Position numbers and translations under genes: made by a program
NCBI RefSeq assembly: GCF_002906655.1
Contig: NZ_CP025795.1
Coordinates: 806,001 to 870,000 of the forward strand
From: Vibrio hyugaensis
Lineage (GTDB): Bacteria > Pseudomonadota > Gammaproteobacteria > Enterobacterales > Vibrionaceae
DNA: 64,000 nt
Direction: 5' to 3'
Shown: in pieces, positions 27,786 through 36,776 of the stretch
Layout of the letters: each line of letters opens with the position of its first letter
Position numbering within the stretch: position 1 is the stretch's first letter
The notes under the pieces: model-generated
What the model saw: the letters and a program-made list of their open reading frames with translations, nothing else
What the model was told of the DNA's origin: nothing
Databases searched by the model: none

Positions 27786-28342
27786 TTTTACTAAATAAAA
27801 CTCTTGGTGTTACAAACTCAACGATTGCGTCTTGCATTCGCTAATACAGCATGCACATCAATTTAATTCTATTCTCAATGTTTCTTATTGAGTGTTACAA
27901 CACAGTTTGATTTACCCTCGAGAGTATTTCATAGAGCTTGCGATGTTAACTTACTGAATTTAATCCACATTGAGAAGTTAATCGATGACTTTAAAAAACT
28001 TCAGAACAAATACTAGCCGATTTGGGTAATTAATAAAACTGTGTTTACCGAGATTTACTGAGCAAGTTATTTAATAAAACGATGTTTAATTATCGAGGTG
28101 GTGAAAATATGCTTTGAATTCAAAGAGCTTATTTCTGACTTGGCATTTGTTGAAAAAATTTAAGTCTGTGATCCTAGTCGTAACAAATCATTACGCAGAC
28201 TGCATCGTGAGGCTATGGCGCTTTTAGCATATCTTGAGAGCGTAAACTCTAGGTCATTGTATCTGGTTCACTTATTTTAACTCTGAATTATTCTCTATTT
28301 CATGTTTCGTGTTAGTTTGCTAAAAACAGCAATCAAAGGGGA
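27786..28342. other. AT-rich intergenic region
   Basis: 557 bp without a convincing frame. It is clearly more AT-rich than neighbouring coding DNA, and must contain the promoters of the divergent L,D-transpeptidase and NUDIX genes. No tRNA, IS end or clear inverted repeat was seen. Confidence 0.5.
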
Positions 28343-28348
28343 ATGCAG

Positions 28349-28759
28349 ATGGAAGTTCATGAGTGTGTCTCGTTTATATTAGTGAGAAATAATACGGTAT
28401 TGTTAGAAACGAGAACAAAAGAGAAAGTGTCGGATCCTGGAGCGATTGCTATTCCCGGCGGTCATATGGAAATGGGGGAAACTCAACATGAGACACTGTA
28501 TCGAGAGCTTGAAGAGGAACTCAATATTAAGCCTACCTCGTTCGTTTATTTATGTTCTTTGTATCACCCTACGAGCGAGCTGCAATTAATTCACTATTAT
28601 ATAGTGAAAAATTGGCTGGGGACGATAGATAGCTTAGAGGCTGAGTCTGTTGATTGGTATTCAATATTAAATGCTCCTGTCGCAACACAAGCTGATAGAA
28701 TCGCGCTAAGTGAATATGAGAGATTAAAGTGCCAGACTATTTTTAACTCTAATTATTAG
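28349..28759 (+). CDS. NUDIX hydrolase
   Basis: 136 residues from ATG 28349 (AGGGG 7 nt upstream; the earlier ATG at 28343 is too close to it). The Nudix box GHMEMGETQHETLYRELEEE has the required Glu residues, with Asn in the late Gly position. Family members hydrolyse nucleoside diphosphates linked to another group; the substrate cannot be read. The gene is AT-rich with codons unlike its neighbours and sits between two AT-rich gaps, suggesting transfer. Confidence 0.85.
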   Translation: MEVHECVSFILVRNNTVLLETRTKEKVSDPGAIAIPGGHMEMGETQHETLYRELEEELNIKPTSFVYLCSLYHPTSELQLIHYYIVKNWLGTIDSLEAESVDWYSILNAPVATQADRIALSEYERLKCQTIFNSNY

Positions 28760-29018
28760 GCTTCAAATAAAATGACGTCGAATTTATTTTATCGTTAAAT
28801 AAGGTGAGCCAATAATTCTGCAAAGCAATAAATAAATTAGTCATAAAATAGCGAGCATTAATCTAGCGCTTTTTCATTATTCTTACTTACATTGATCGAA
28901 AATAAACTCTTGTTTCAGTTGGTTATGCTAGTTTCTGGTAAAGCGAACTTAACAAGAAAATCGCAGAGTCGAAGTGGTTAGGTTGGGTAAGGTAACGACA
29001 AGTAGATGAAGGAATAAA

Positions 29019-29717
29019 ATGAAAACAATAGGTCTTATAGGCGGTATGTCGTGGGAATCGACGGCAAACTACTACCAAATCATAAACCGTGAGGTAAAAG
29101 CCCGCCTTGGTGGTTTGCATTCCGGAAAAGTTTGTTTGTACAGTGTCGACTTCGCAGAAATTGAGACACTACAGCATCAAGGCCGTTGGGATGATAGCGC
29201 TACCATTTTAGCCCAAGCAGCAAAATCAGTAGAAGAGGGCGGTGCAGACTTCATCCTGATTTGTACGAATACCATGCATAAAGTCGCCGACCAAATACAG
29301 TTGGCAGTCAATGTACCTCTTGTTCATATTGCCGATGCTACGGCGGAAAAACTGGTGGCGGATGGCGTTAAGAGAGTGGGTTTGCTTGGCACACGTTTTA
29401 CTATGGAGCAAGATTTTTACAAGCTGCGTCTCATAGACAAGTTTGGCATTGACGTAGTGGTGCCAAGTGCAGGCGACCAAACTATTGTCCATGAAGTGAT
29501 TTATAACGAGTTGTGTAAAGGCGAAGTTCGTGATGATTCCCGTCAACGGTATCTGACTATCATCGATAAGTTAGTCGATCAAGGGATCGAAGCGGTGATT
29601 TTGGGGTGTACGGAAATTGCGATGCTCGTCGAGCCGAAACATACCAATGTCACCTTGTATGACACAACAGAAATCCATGCGAAAGCAGCAGTCCATAAGG
29701 CATTACGCGATAATTAA
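29019..29717 (+). CDS. YgeA-like aspartate/glutamate racemase family amino acid racemase
   Basis: 232 residues, close to E. coli YgeA (230), with the same MKTIGLIGGMSWESTANYY start. The two catalytic cysteines are in LICTNTMHK (near 84) and LGCTEIAML (near 197). It interconverts L- and D-amino acids without cofactor; YgeA is broad-specificity. In vibrios D-amino acids modify peptidoglycan and signal in stationary phase. AAGGA precedes the ATG. Confidence 0.88.
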   Translation: MKTIGLIGGMSWESTANYYQIINREVKARLGGLHSGKVCLYSVDFAEIETLQHQGRWDDSATILAQAAKSVEEGGADFILICTNTMHKVADQIQLAVNVPLVHIADATAEKLVADGVKRVGLLGTRFTMEQDFYKLRLIDKFGIDVVVPSAGDQTIVHEVIYNELCKGEVRDDSRQRYLTIIDKLVDQGIEAVILGCTEIAMLVEPKHTNVTLYDTTEIHAKAAVHKALRDN

Positions 29718-29738
29718 TTGAAGGCTCAAGGACGAATA

Positions 29739-29915
29739 ATGGACTATCGATGCGGACAATGCCGCCAATTTACGCGTGAAAAAAGAAGTCTGCTCGACAT
29801 GTGTGGCGCGTGGGGACAGCCTACCGATGCCAAGAGAGCTGCATGTGATTACTTCATGCCGACCATTTCTGCAAAAGCTCGCGTCGCTCCTCAAAATAAA
29901 CCCCAAAATGATTAA
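29739..29915 (+). CDS. 58-residue cysteine-rich mini-protein
   Basis: ATG 29739 with AAGGA 6 nt upstream. Four cysteines: CGQC near the start, then DMCGAWG and AACDYF, a plausible zinc-ribbon or knuckle. It starts 22 nt after the racemase stop, so it is probably co-transcribed. I recall similar short Vibrio proteins without a known role. A 13-bp inverted repeat begins over its last codons. Confidence 0.6.
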   Translation: MDYRCGQCRQFTREKRSLLDMCGAWGQPTDAKRAACDYFMPTISAKARVAPQNKPQND

Positions 29916-29946
29916 AGAATTCCCACTTTTTGAGAATTCTTTAATC
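29910..29946. terminator. 13-bp perfect inverted repeat
   Basis: GATTAAAGAATTC (29910-29922) and GAATTCTTTAATC (29934-29946) surround CCACTTTTTGA. It starts over the stop codon of the mini-protein and precedes the promoter at 29975. It is AT-rich with no trailing T-run, so it could be a terminator or an operator. Confidence 0.5.
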
Positions 29947-29974
29947 AATCAGATCGTTGAGCGAAAGCAAACGA

Positions 29975-30002
29975 TTGCTTGCTTTGGGATGTATTGTATA
30001 AT
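29975..30002 (+). promoter_or_regulatory. Sigma-70-like promoter of the nucleosidase gene
   Basis: TTGCTT at 29975-29980 and a consensus TATAAT at 29997-30002 are 16 bp apart. The start of transcription would be about 40 nt before the ATG at 30051. Confidence 0.65.
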
Positions 30003-30050
30003 TTGCGTTGCGTCACACTTTGGTGGCGCGTATTACATTTCAGGGTTCCC

Positions 30051-30806
30051 ATGTTGAAGAAATCTCTTGCTCTAATGCTTGCCGCATACTCTCTGCCATC
30101 TTTTGCTGCATCGACCATCGGTATCGTTGGCGCAATGGATGTTGAAGTAGAAGCTTTGCTTCCAAAAATCCAAAACCAACAAGTAAAGAAAATTGGCAGT
30201 CACCGTTTTTACACTGGCGAATTAGAAGGCAAGCCCGTGGTGGTAACTAAGTCTGGTGTGGGTAAAGTAAACGCTGCGATGACAACGACGCTTCTGATTG
30301 AATCTTTTGGCGTTGACCAACTCATTTTTACTGGTATTGCAGGCGCAAGCGATCCGAAACTCGACCCGCTAGACGTGGTGGTTTCTACGCGTTTAGTTCA
30401 GCATGACGTCGATCTGACAGCGTTTAACATGCCAAAAGGTTTGCTGCCAGATTATCAAGAGCGTTACTTCTACGCCGATAAAAACCTGCAACAATACGCG
30501 TTTGATGCAGCCGTCGATACGCTTGGTAAAGAGAGTGTTTATCGAGGCGTTATCGCATCAGGCGACCAATTTATTGCGAGCAAAGTGAAGGTTACGGGCA
30601 TCTACCAAGAATACAACGCGATGGCAGTGGAAATGGAAGGTGCGGCGTTAGGTCAAGTGGCGGATGCGTTCAAGGTGCCATATGTAGTTATCCGTACGAT
30701 ATCAGACAAAGCTGATGGCTCTGCAGATGTTGTCTACTCTGACCTTAAGAAGGCAACCGCTGATAACTCAGCGAACATTACGCTTAATATGCTGAAACGC
30801 ATGTAA
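30051..30806 (+). CDS. MTA/SAH nucleosidase with signal peptide (periplasmic)
   Basis: 251 residues from ATG 30051. The first 21 residues (MLKKSLALMLAAYSLPSFAA) form a clear Sec signal, after which the Pfs/MTAN fold begins at once (STIGIVGAMDVEVEALL). Conserved residues are present: the Glu of GAMDVE, the SGVGKVNAA and FTGIAGA loops, MEMEGAAL and the catalytic Asp of RTISDKADGSA. Cytoplasmic MTAN cleaves adenine from methylthioadenosine or S-adenosylhomocysteine. This copy should do so in the periplasm, perhaps to salvage external nucleosides. It is not the housekeeping enzyme, which has no signal. Confidence 0.85.
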   Translation: MLKKSLALMLAAYSLPSFAASTIGIVGAMDVEVEALLPKIQNQQVKKIGSHRFYTGELEGKPVVVTKSGVGKVNAAMTTTLLIESFGVDQLIFTGIAGASDPKLDPLDVVVSTRLVQHDVDLTAFNMPKGLLPDYQERYFYADKNLQQYAFDAAVDTLGKESVYRGVIASGDQFIASKVKVTGIYQEYNAMAVEMEGAALGQVADAFKVPYVVIRTISDKADGSADVVYSDLKKATADNSANITLNMLKRM

Positions 30807-30848
30807 GGTAATTTTCACTCGATTTCAGTTATCTTCGAGAACGCAAAC

Positions 30849-30878
30849 GAAAAGCAGCACATCGGGTGCTGCTTTTTT
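30849..30878. terminator. Bidirectional terminator
   Basis: AAAGCAGCAC pairs with GTGCTGCTTT around ATCGG, with A-run left and T-run right. It serves the nucleosidase gene and the convergent GGDEF-EAL gene. Confidence 0.85.
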
Positions 30879-30902
30879 GTCTATCCTAACGCGTTTGATG
30901 AA

Positions 30903-33239
30903 TTAGACTATATGAGTAGTAGAGAAAGGCTGGTCGATGGCGGATTTCCACCACAGATTTAACTGCTCTTTATCCATTGGTTTTCCAAACAAGTAGCCCT
31001 GCATAAAATCGCAACGGTATGATGAAAGCCATTCGTGCATCACGTTGTGTTCAATACCTTCTGCGGTCACTTTTTTATTCTGTGCGTGGCATAGCTCAAT
31101 GATTGGTTTGATGACATGGCCGTTGTCGGTGTTCATTAACGTCAGCAGGAATTCTCTGTCGAACTTGATCTTCTGCACTGGGTATTGCACCAATTGTGTT
31201 AGTGATGTGTAACCCGAACCAAAGTCATCGATCGCAAGTTTGTATCCCAGCCTAGCCAACTCATCGAGTAGAGCTGTGCCTTGTTGGTCAGCGGCGAACG
31301 TTTCTGTAATTTCCAATTCAATGCAGCGCGGAGGCACGCCATTTTGCTTCGCTTTATCATGAATAAACTCCGCCATCGAAAGTGAGTTGAGTTCCGCTGA
31401 CGATAGGTTTATGGACAGAATGATGTCTTTGCCGAAGATTGCTTTTAGTTGGTGGTACTCTTCCATTGCATTAGCGAACACCCAGCGGTCGATTTTCTCA
31501 AACAATCCCGTCTGCTCCGCGATAGGAATAAATTCTTTAGGTGGTATTGAGCCAATACCTTCCGCTTCCCAACGTAGTAACACTTCTAAGCCTTCAATCT
31601 CGTTGGCATTGCTGTTCATATAAGGTTGGAAAACCAGATGGAATTCGTCTTCAACGCAGCTTTTACGTAGTGCTCGTTCAATCTGGCTACGGCGTTGCGC
31701 TTCAATATTGAGGGCGGCTGAATAGTAAGCGTATTGATTTTTGCCAGCGCGTTTTGCTTGATACATTGCTGCATCTGCACTAGAAAGCAGCTTCGCCACA
31801 TCGCCACCGTCTCTCGGGTATTGGGCAATACCGACACTTGAAGTAACAGGAAATGAGTTGGCCGAAGAGTGGCTCAAGTTATGGATAGGCTTAAGTAGTT
31901 CGGCCGCGAACAGATCAGGAATGTCGTTGTCTTTACGGTTTGTGCTGAGAAGAATAGCAAACTCGTCACCAGACAAGCGAGCACCAAAGCATGGGCTATT
32001 GTGCTGCTGAGTGAACTTTTGGCAGACATTCTTTATGTGCTTTGAAAACACTTGTAGAAGTTTATCACCTAACTCATGACCGTACTTGTCGTTCACGTAC
32101 TTGAAGTTATCGAGGTCGATATAAATCACCCAAAGTTGTTCCGATGGTTCAGCCAGTTCGCGCATCGCCAATTCATGGAAACGATGACGGTTTGCCAGCT
32201 GAGTAAGGTGATCGGTTTCTGCCAAGCGTTTGGTTTTGTGATAGATATTATTTAGCTCTTCATACATATCGAAGAAGCGAGATGACAAACGCCCTATTTC
32301 ATCATCTGTGTCGAGCTTTTCAATATTACTTCGTTTATTCGCTTCGATTTCGCGTAACTGTTTATCGAGTCGAGAAACAGGGCTGAGTACGTATCGGTAT
32401 AGAATCAGGACAATCAGAGTGATAGTGCAGAACGACGCAATACCAAATGACAAAGCTAGCTCCAGCCATACTTTATCGACTTTGTTCCACATTAAGTATT
32501 CCGCAGGGGAGAGTACGGCATAAAAGTGGGGCAATAGTTCGATGGTTTGTGCGAGTGGGATATCAAGAATAATAGGCTTGTTGGAAAAGGTAATGACGCT
32601 GTGGGTGTCGAATTCTATTTCGTGCTTGATGTCGTTAAAAGCTTCTAGAGAGACTGAAACCACCACAAAGAAGGCATTTTGTGGGTCAAAGCTTGGGGGG
32701 TGTTCTCCCGTTCGTTGATCAAACAGCTCGTATTGAAGCAGAATACTCTGGCCGCTGGAATTGTAGATAAAACCAGTGTGACTGACCTCGCCATGCTGCG
32801 CATAGCTTTTTTCTACATATTCTAGGATCTTTGGGTCAAAGCGTCCGTTGGACTCATAGAATTGGTTTTCGGTGTAATAGAGCAGTTCTTGATTACCATC
32901 GAGGATCGCCATGTTTGCATCACCTTTGTAACCATGGCTTAATACGTCGACGGTTTCATTGAGACGGTTAAACAACTGACTCTCACGATACGGATTATCA
33001 TGGTTGACGAAGTAATCTTGTAAAACTTCACTTTTACTTAGTGTGTATGCGTAACTGTTGAGAAAAATCGTGGCCTGACGAAATTGTCCCGCGAGCTTCT
33101 CCATTTGAAGCTGTATGTAGCTGTCTTCTCGCTTTATTAGTGTAACTTTTTGAATGCTATAAATGATGTAACTCGACACCAACGCGCTAATAAGAATGAC
33201 TGGCGCGACAAGCAAAACAACTCTATTGCTTAGTTTCAT
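30903..33239 (-). CDS. Membrane GGDEF-EAL c-di-GMP protein
   Basis: 778 residues. Helices near 8-28 and 265-287 frame a periplasmic sensor of about 235 residues. A HAMP-like linker is followed by GGDEF (active site SGDEF in ARLSGDEFAIL, no RxxD inhibitory site) and EAL. The EAL motif reads EVLLRW, but the other catalytic residues appear intact (NLSSAEL, ELEITET, AIDDFGSGYTSL, KFDREFL, EGIEH, QGYLFGKPM). It probably degrades c-di-GMP, perhaps with synthase or GTP-sensing activity in the GGDEF part. It is monocistronic. Confidence 0.9.
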   Translation of the reverse strand: MKLSNRVVLLVAPVILISALVSSYIIYSIQKVTLIKREDSYIQLQMEKLAGQFRQATIFLNSYAYTLSKSEVLQDYFVNHDNPYRESQLFNRLNETVDVLSHGYKGDANMAILDGNQELLYYTENQFYESNGRFDPKILEYVEKSYAQHGEVSHTGFIYNSSGQSILLQYELFDQRTGEHPPSFDPQNAFFVVVSVSLEAFNDIKHEIEFDTHSVITFSNKPIILDIPLAQTIELLPHFYAVLSPAEYLMWNKVDKVWLELALSFGIASFCTITLIVLILYRYVLSPVSRLDKQLREIEANKRSNIEKLDTDDEIGRLSSRFFDMYEELNNIYHKTKRLAETDHLTQLANRHRFHELAMRELAEPSEQLWVIYIDLDNFKYVNDKYGHELGDKLLQVFSKHIKNVCQKFTQQHNSPCFGARLSGDEFAILLSTNRKDNDIPDLFAAELLKPIHNLSHSSANSFPVTSSVGIAQYPRDGGDVAKLLSSADAAMYQAKRAGKNQYAYYSAALNIEAQRRSQIERALRKSCVEDEFHLVFQPYMNSNANEIEGLEVLLRWEAEGIGSIPPKEFIPIAEQTGLFEKIDRWVFANAMEEYHQLKAIFGKDIILSINLSSAELNSLSMAEFIHDKAKQNGVPPRCIELEITETFAADQQGTALLDELARLGYKLAIDDFGSGYTSLTQLVQYPVQKIKFDREFLLTLMNTDNGHVIKPIIELCHAQNKKVTAEGIEHNVMHEWLSSYRCDFMQGYLFGKPMDKEQLNLWWKSAIDQPFSTTHIV

Positions 33240-33529
33240 TGTGGTTCTTCAACTTCCGTTTGTGTCCCTACAAACGTTCCCTACTTAAAGGTTCCGAACG
33301 GATGACGATAGTATTTCTGTGTTTTTCAAATTGTAAGTGGGTGATTTTCGAAAGTCAGACACCCTTCCTATATTTGTGATGCTGTGTGCGGTTTTTACGA
33401 GATTGACCAGAATAAGTCTCAAACTTTAGACAGATTTTCTCTGTTTCAAATTAATCCAATGCATTTTTGTTGTGAATGGGTTTGCTGTCAGGATTAACAG
33501 ACCAATGACTTTTCTCATATTAATACAAG

Positions 33530-33549
33530 TCATCGAAACGTTTCGATGA
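33530..33549. promoter_or_regulatory. Distal RbsR-type operator
   Basis: A perfect 20-bp palindrome, TCATCGAAAC and its mirror, with the central CpG typical of LacI-family operators. The likely binder is RbsR, encoded at 38795. Confidence 0.85.
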
Positions 33550-33659
33550 TGAAGTGTGACCTCAATACCTTTTTCTTAATTAGTTAGCACTCAATTGCGG
33601 ATCATTCTCACACCTTATTGATCTGTTGCTGGTCAATTTTCTTTGGCGTTCTATTATTG

Positions 33660-33677
33660 CATCGAAACGTTTCGATG
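33660..33677. promoter_or_regulatory. Proximal RbsR-type operator
   Basis: A perfect 18-bp palindrome CATCGAAAC/GTTTCGATG, the same core as the distal site, 77 nt upstream of the rbsD start. Two sites at this spacing allow looping by a LacI-type dimer pair. Confidence 0.85.
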
Positions 33678-33754
33678 AGTTTTTTGTCAATATTGAAAAT
33701 GACCCAAGATAGAGACTCACAGTTGTATGAACGTGTAACCGAAAGGTCGATGAG

Positions 33755-34174
33755 ATGAAAAAAAGTACCCTAATTAACTCAGAAATTTCTTACTTGGTGG
33801 CAACGTTAGGCCATACCGACGAAATCACTATTTGTGACGCGGGCTTGCCAATCCCGGACCATGTGCAACGCATCGATCTAGCGTTGACTTATGGCGTTCC
33901 TAGTTTCCTAGACACGGTTCGTGTGATTCTCTCTGAGTCCCAAATTGAAGGGGTCATTATTGCTGAAGAATTCGCAAAAGTGAGTCCAGTTCACCATGAT
34001 GCACTGATCACAGAGCTAGCAAAAGAAAGTGAGCAAACAGGCAAACAAATCGCGATCAACTATGTATCGCATGAAGATTTTAAAGCTCGCACAGAACAAA
34101 GCCGCGCTGTTGTTAGAACAGGCGAGTGCACACCTTACGCGAACGTGATTTTCCAAGCCGGCGTGGTGTTTTAA
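33755..34174 (+). CDS. rbsD: D-ribose pyranase
   Basis: 139 residues, the exact length of E. coli RbsD. It interconverts the beta-pyran and beta-furan forms of ribose, aiding use by the kinase. His20 of the active site is in LGHTD, and DAGLPIP, RIDLALTYGVPSF and GECTPYANVIF are conserved. It is the first gene of the rbs operon; AAAGG precedes the ATG. Confidence 0.95.
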   Translation: MKKSTLINSEISYLVATLGHTDEITICDAGLPIPDHVQRIDLALTYGVPSFLDTVRVILSESQIEGVIIAEEFAKVSPVHHDALITELAKESEQTGKQIAINYVSHEDFKARTEQSRAVVRTGECTPYANVIFQAGVVF

Positions 34175-34198
34175 GCCAGAACTAATTGAGGACAAATT

Positions 34199-35704
34199 AT
34201 GACTCAAGCCATTCTACAACTAAGCGACATCGAGAAAGCGTTCCCGGGTGTTAAGGCGCTGGATAAAGCCAGCCTTAATGTTTACCCAGGTCGTGTGATG
34301 GCGCTGATGGGCGAGAACGGGGCAGGTAAGTCGACCTTGATGAAAGTGCTAACGGGCATCTACCACATGGATGCAGGAAGCATTCAATATCAAGGTCAGC
34401 CAGCGGCGTTTAAAGGCCCGCGTGACTCGCAAGAAGCGGGCATCAGTATCATTCACCAAGAATTGAACTTGATTCCGGAGCTGACGATTGCCGAAAACAT
34501 CTATCTAGGCCGTGAATTTACCGGCTCTATGGGGCGTATTCAGTGGGGCAAGATGTATGAAGAAGCAGACAAGTTGCTTCAACGCCTTAACGTAAAGCAC
34601 TCTTCAAAAACTTTGCTTGGTGATTTGAGCCTTGGTGAACAGCAAATGGTTGAGATTGCGAAAGCGCTGTCTTTTGAATCTAAAGTCATCATCATGGATG
34701 AACCAACGGATGCTTTGACCGATAAAGAGACGGAGTCGCTGTTTAAAGTGATTAACGAACTTCGCAGCCAAGGTTGCGGCATCGTTTATATCTCACATCG
34801 CCTGAAAGAAATCTTCGAAATCTGTGATGACATTACTGTGCTGCGTGACGGTAAGTTCATCGGCGAATGCCAAGTTAAAGACACTAACGAAGACGGACTC
34901 ATCGAAATGATGGTTGGCCGTAAATTGGAAGAGCAATATCCACGTATTGATGTGACGCATGGTGATGTTTGTCTTGAAGTGATTGGTTTGACGGGCTCCG
35001 GTGTTCACGACATTAACTTCACGCTTCAACGTGGTGAAATCCTTGGCGTATCAGGCTTGATGGGTGCAGGGCGTACAGAGTTGATGAAGGTGATTTACGG
35101 CGCGTTACCAAGTGAGCGTGGCGTCATCAACTTAGACAACAAGACCATTAACCCGGTTAGCCCACAAGATGGCTTGGCGAATGGCATTGCTTACATCTCT
35201 GAAGACCGTAAAGGCGATGGCTTGGTGCTGGGGTTATCCGTGAAGGAGAACATGTCTCTGTGTGCACTGGATAAACTTACCAAAGGCTTCCAAATCCAAC
35301 ATGGCGAAGAAGTGGTGGCGGTAGAAGACTTCATCAAGCTGTTCAACATCAAAACGCCAACCCGTGACCAAATCATTGGCAATCTCTCTGGCGGCAATCA
35401 GCAAAAAGTAGCCATCGCAAAAGGATTGATGACCAAACCTAAAGTTCTGATTCTGGATGAGCCTACTCGCGGTGTTGACGTGGGTGCGAAGAAAGAAATC
35501 TACCAGCTAATCAATAAATTTAAAGCCGATGGCATGAGCATCATCTTGGTTTCTTCTGAGATGCCTGAAGTGCTGGGCATGAGTGACCGCATCATGGTGA
35601 TGCACGAAGGTCGTATTACTGGCGAATTCGATGCGAAAGACGCCGACCAAGAAACACTACTCGCTTGTGCCGTAGGCAGAAAGATCAATGAGGAAGCAGC
35701 ATGA
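34199..35704 (+). CDS. rbsA: Ribose ABC transporter ATP-binding protein
   Basis: 501 residues, a double ATPase as in E. coli RbsA (501). The first half has Walker [10 protein letters not shown] and signature [15 protein letters not shown]; the second half has [15 protein letters not shown] and Walker [16 protein letters not shown]. The second-half Walker A is degenerate (SGLMGAGRT), normal for this sugar-transporter class. Its end overlaps rbsC by 4 nt (ATGA). Confidence 0.95.
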   Translation: MTQAILQLSDIEKAFPGVKALDKASLNVYPGRVMALMGENGAGKSTLMKVLTGIYHMDAGSIQYQGQPAAFKGPRDSQEAGISIIHQELNLIPELTIAENIYLGREFTGSMGRIQWGKMYEEADKLLQRLNVKHSSKTLLGDLSLGEQQMVEIAKALSFESKVIIMDEPTDALTDKETESLFKVINELRSQGCGIVYISHRLKEIFEICDDITVLRDGKFIGECQVKDTNEDGLIEMMVGRKLEEQYPRIDVTHGDVCLEVIGLTGSGVHDINFTLQRGEILGVSGLMGAGRTELMKVIYGALPSERGVINLDNKTINPVSPQDGLANGIAYISEDRKGDGLVLGLSVKENMSLCALDKLTKGFQIQHGEEVVAVEDFIKLFNIKTPTRDQIIGNLSGGNQQKVAIAKGLMTKPKVLILDEPTRGVDVGAKKEIYQLINKFKADGMSIILVSSEMPEVLGMSDRIMVMHEGRITGEFDAKDADQETLLACAVGRKINEEAA

Positions 35705-36684
35705 GTACTAAGACCATGAGCAAACCAACCGAAGCGAACAGCAAAAAGTTGTTCACCAAAGAATGGCTGATTGAACAAAAGTCACTGATTGCACTGATTT
35801 TCTTGATTGTTGTTGTGTCATTCTTGAACCCGAACTTTTTTACGGTAGACAACATTCTTAATATTCTTCGTCAAACCTCAGTCAATGCGATCATCGCGGT
35901 AGGTATGACGTTGGTTATCCTGACTGCGGGTATCGACCTAAGCGTAGGTTCTGTACTCGCGCTATGTGGTGCTTTCGCGGCGAGCATGATTGCGTTAGAA
36001 GTGCCAGTGCTTATTGCGGTTCCGACGGCATTGTTTGCTGGTGCGGCACTGGGTGCGATCAGCGGTATCATCATTGCGAAAGGTAAGGTTCAAGCCTTTA
36101 TCGCAACACTGGTTACTATGACGTTATTGCGCGGTGTAACCATGGTTTACACAGACGGTCGTCCTATCTCTATGGGCTTTACTGATACAGCAGACGCATT
36201 TGCATGGTTCGGTACAGGTTACGCACTTGGTATCCCAGTTCCTGTTTGGTTGATGGTGATTGTCTTTGCTGCGGCTTGGTACCTACTGAACCACACTCGC
36301 TTTGGTCGCTACGTGTACGCACTTGGTGGCAACGAATCAGCAACACGCCTTTCTGGTATCAATGTTGACCGTGTGAAGATCGGTGTGTACGCCATCTGCG
36401 GTATGTTGGCAGCACTTGCGGGTATTATCGTGACGTCTCGTCTGTCTTCGGCACAACCAACAGCAGGTATGGGCTATGAGCTAGACGCTATCGCGGCGGT
36501 CGTTCTTGGCGGCACCAGCTTGATGGGCGGTAAAGGTCGCATCATGGGTACATTGATTGGTGCTCTGATCATCGGCTTCCTAAACAACGCGCTGAATCTA
36601 CTCGATGTTTCTTCTTACTACCAAATGATTGCGAAAGCAGTGGTTATCTTGCTAGCAGTACTGGTAGACAATAAAAACAAGTAA
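35701..36684 (+). CDS. rbsC: Ribose ABC transporter permease
   Basis: 327 residues with about eight to ten membrane helices. The family motif [19 protein letters not shown] near 80 and [14 protein letters not shown] near 265 are typical of RbsC. It forms the homodimeric channel. It is translationally coupled to rbsA. Confidence 0.95.
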   Translation: MSTKTMSKPTEANSKKLFTKEWLIEQKSLIALIFLIVVVSFLNPNFFTVDNILNILRQTSVNAIIAVGMTLVILTAGIDLSVGSVLALCGAFAASMIALEVPVLIAVPTALFAGAALGAISGIIIAKGKVQAFIATLVTMTLLRGVTMVYTDGRPISMGFTDTADAFAWFGTGYALGIPVPVWLMVIVFAAAWYLLNHTRFGRYVYALGGNESATRLSGINVDRVKIGVYAICGMLAALAGIIVTSRLSSAQPTAGMGYELDAIAAVVLGGTSLMGGKGRIMGTLIGALIIGFLNNALNLLDVSSYYQMIAKAVVILLAVLVDNKNK

Positions 36685-36729
36685 TTGATATTTAAAATAA
36701 AGAGCTCCACTAAATCCTGAATACAAATC

Positions 36730-36753
36730 GAGCCAGAGGACGTGTGCTGGCTC
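36730..36753 (+). other. Stem-loop between rbsC and rbsB
   Basis: GAGCCAG (36730-36736) pairs with CTGGCTC (36747-36753) just upstream of the rbsB ribosome site. It lacks a T-run and is more likely an mRNA-protecting or processing hairpin than a terminator. Confidence 0.55.
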
Positions 36754-36776
36754 ACCCTACACAAAGGACTAGAACG

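Larger units (their letters stand above)
33240..33754. promoter_or_regulatory. Ribose operon control region
   Basis: 515 bp gap between the divergent GGDEF-EAL and rbsD genes. It holds two near-identical palindromic operators (listed separately), 129 bp apart centre to centre. I see no further gene. A Crp site would be expected but no good TGTGA-N6-TCACA match was found by eye. Confidence 0.6.

Noticed and set aside
29776..30057. A 93-residue plus-strand frame
   Set aside because: It overlaps the mini-protein, the inverted repeat and the consensus promoter of the nucleosidase gene.
33374..33395. Crp site upstream of the ribose operon
   Set aside because: Only one TGTGA half-site is convincing and it is more than 350 nt from rbsD.
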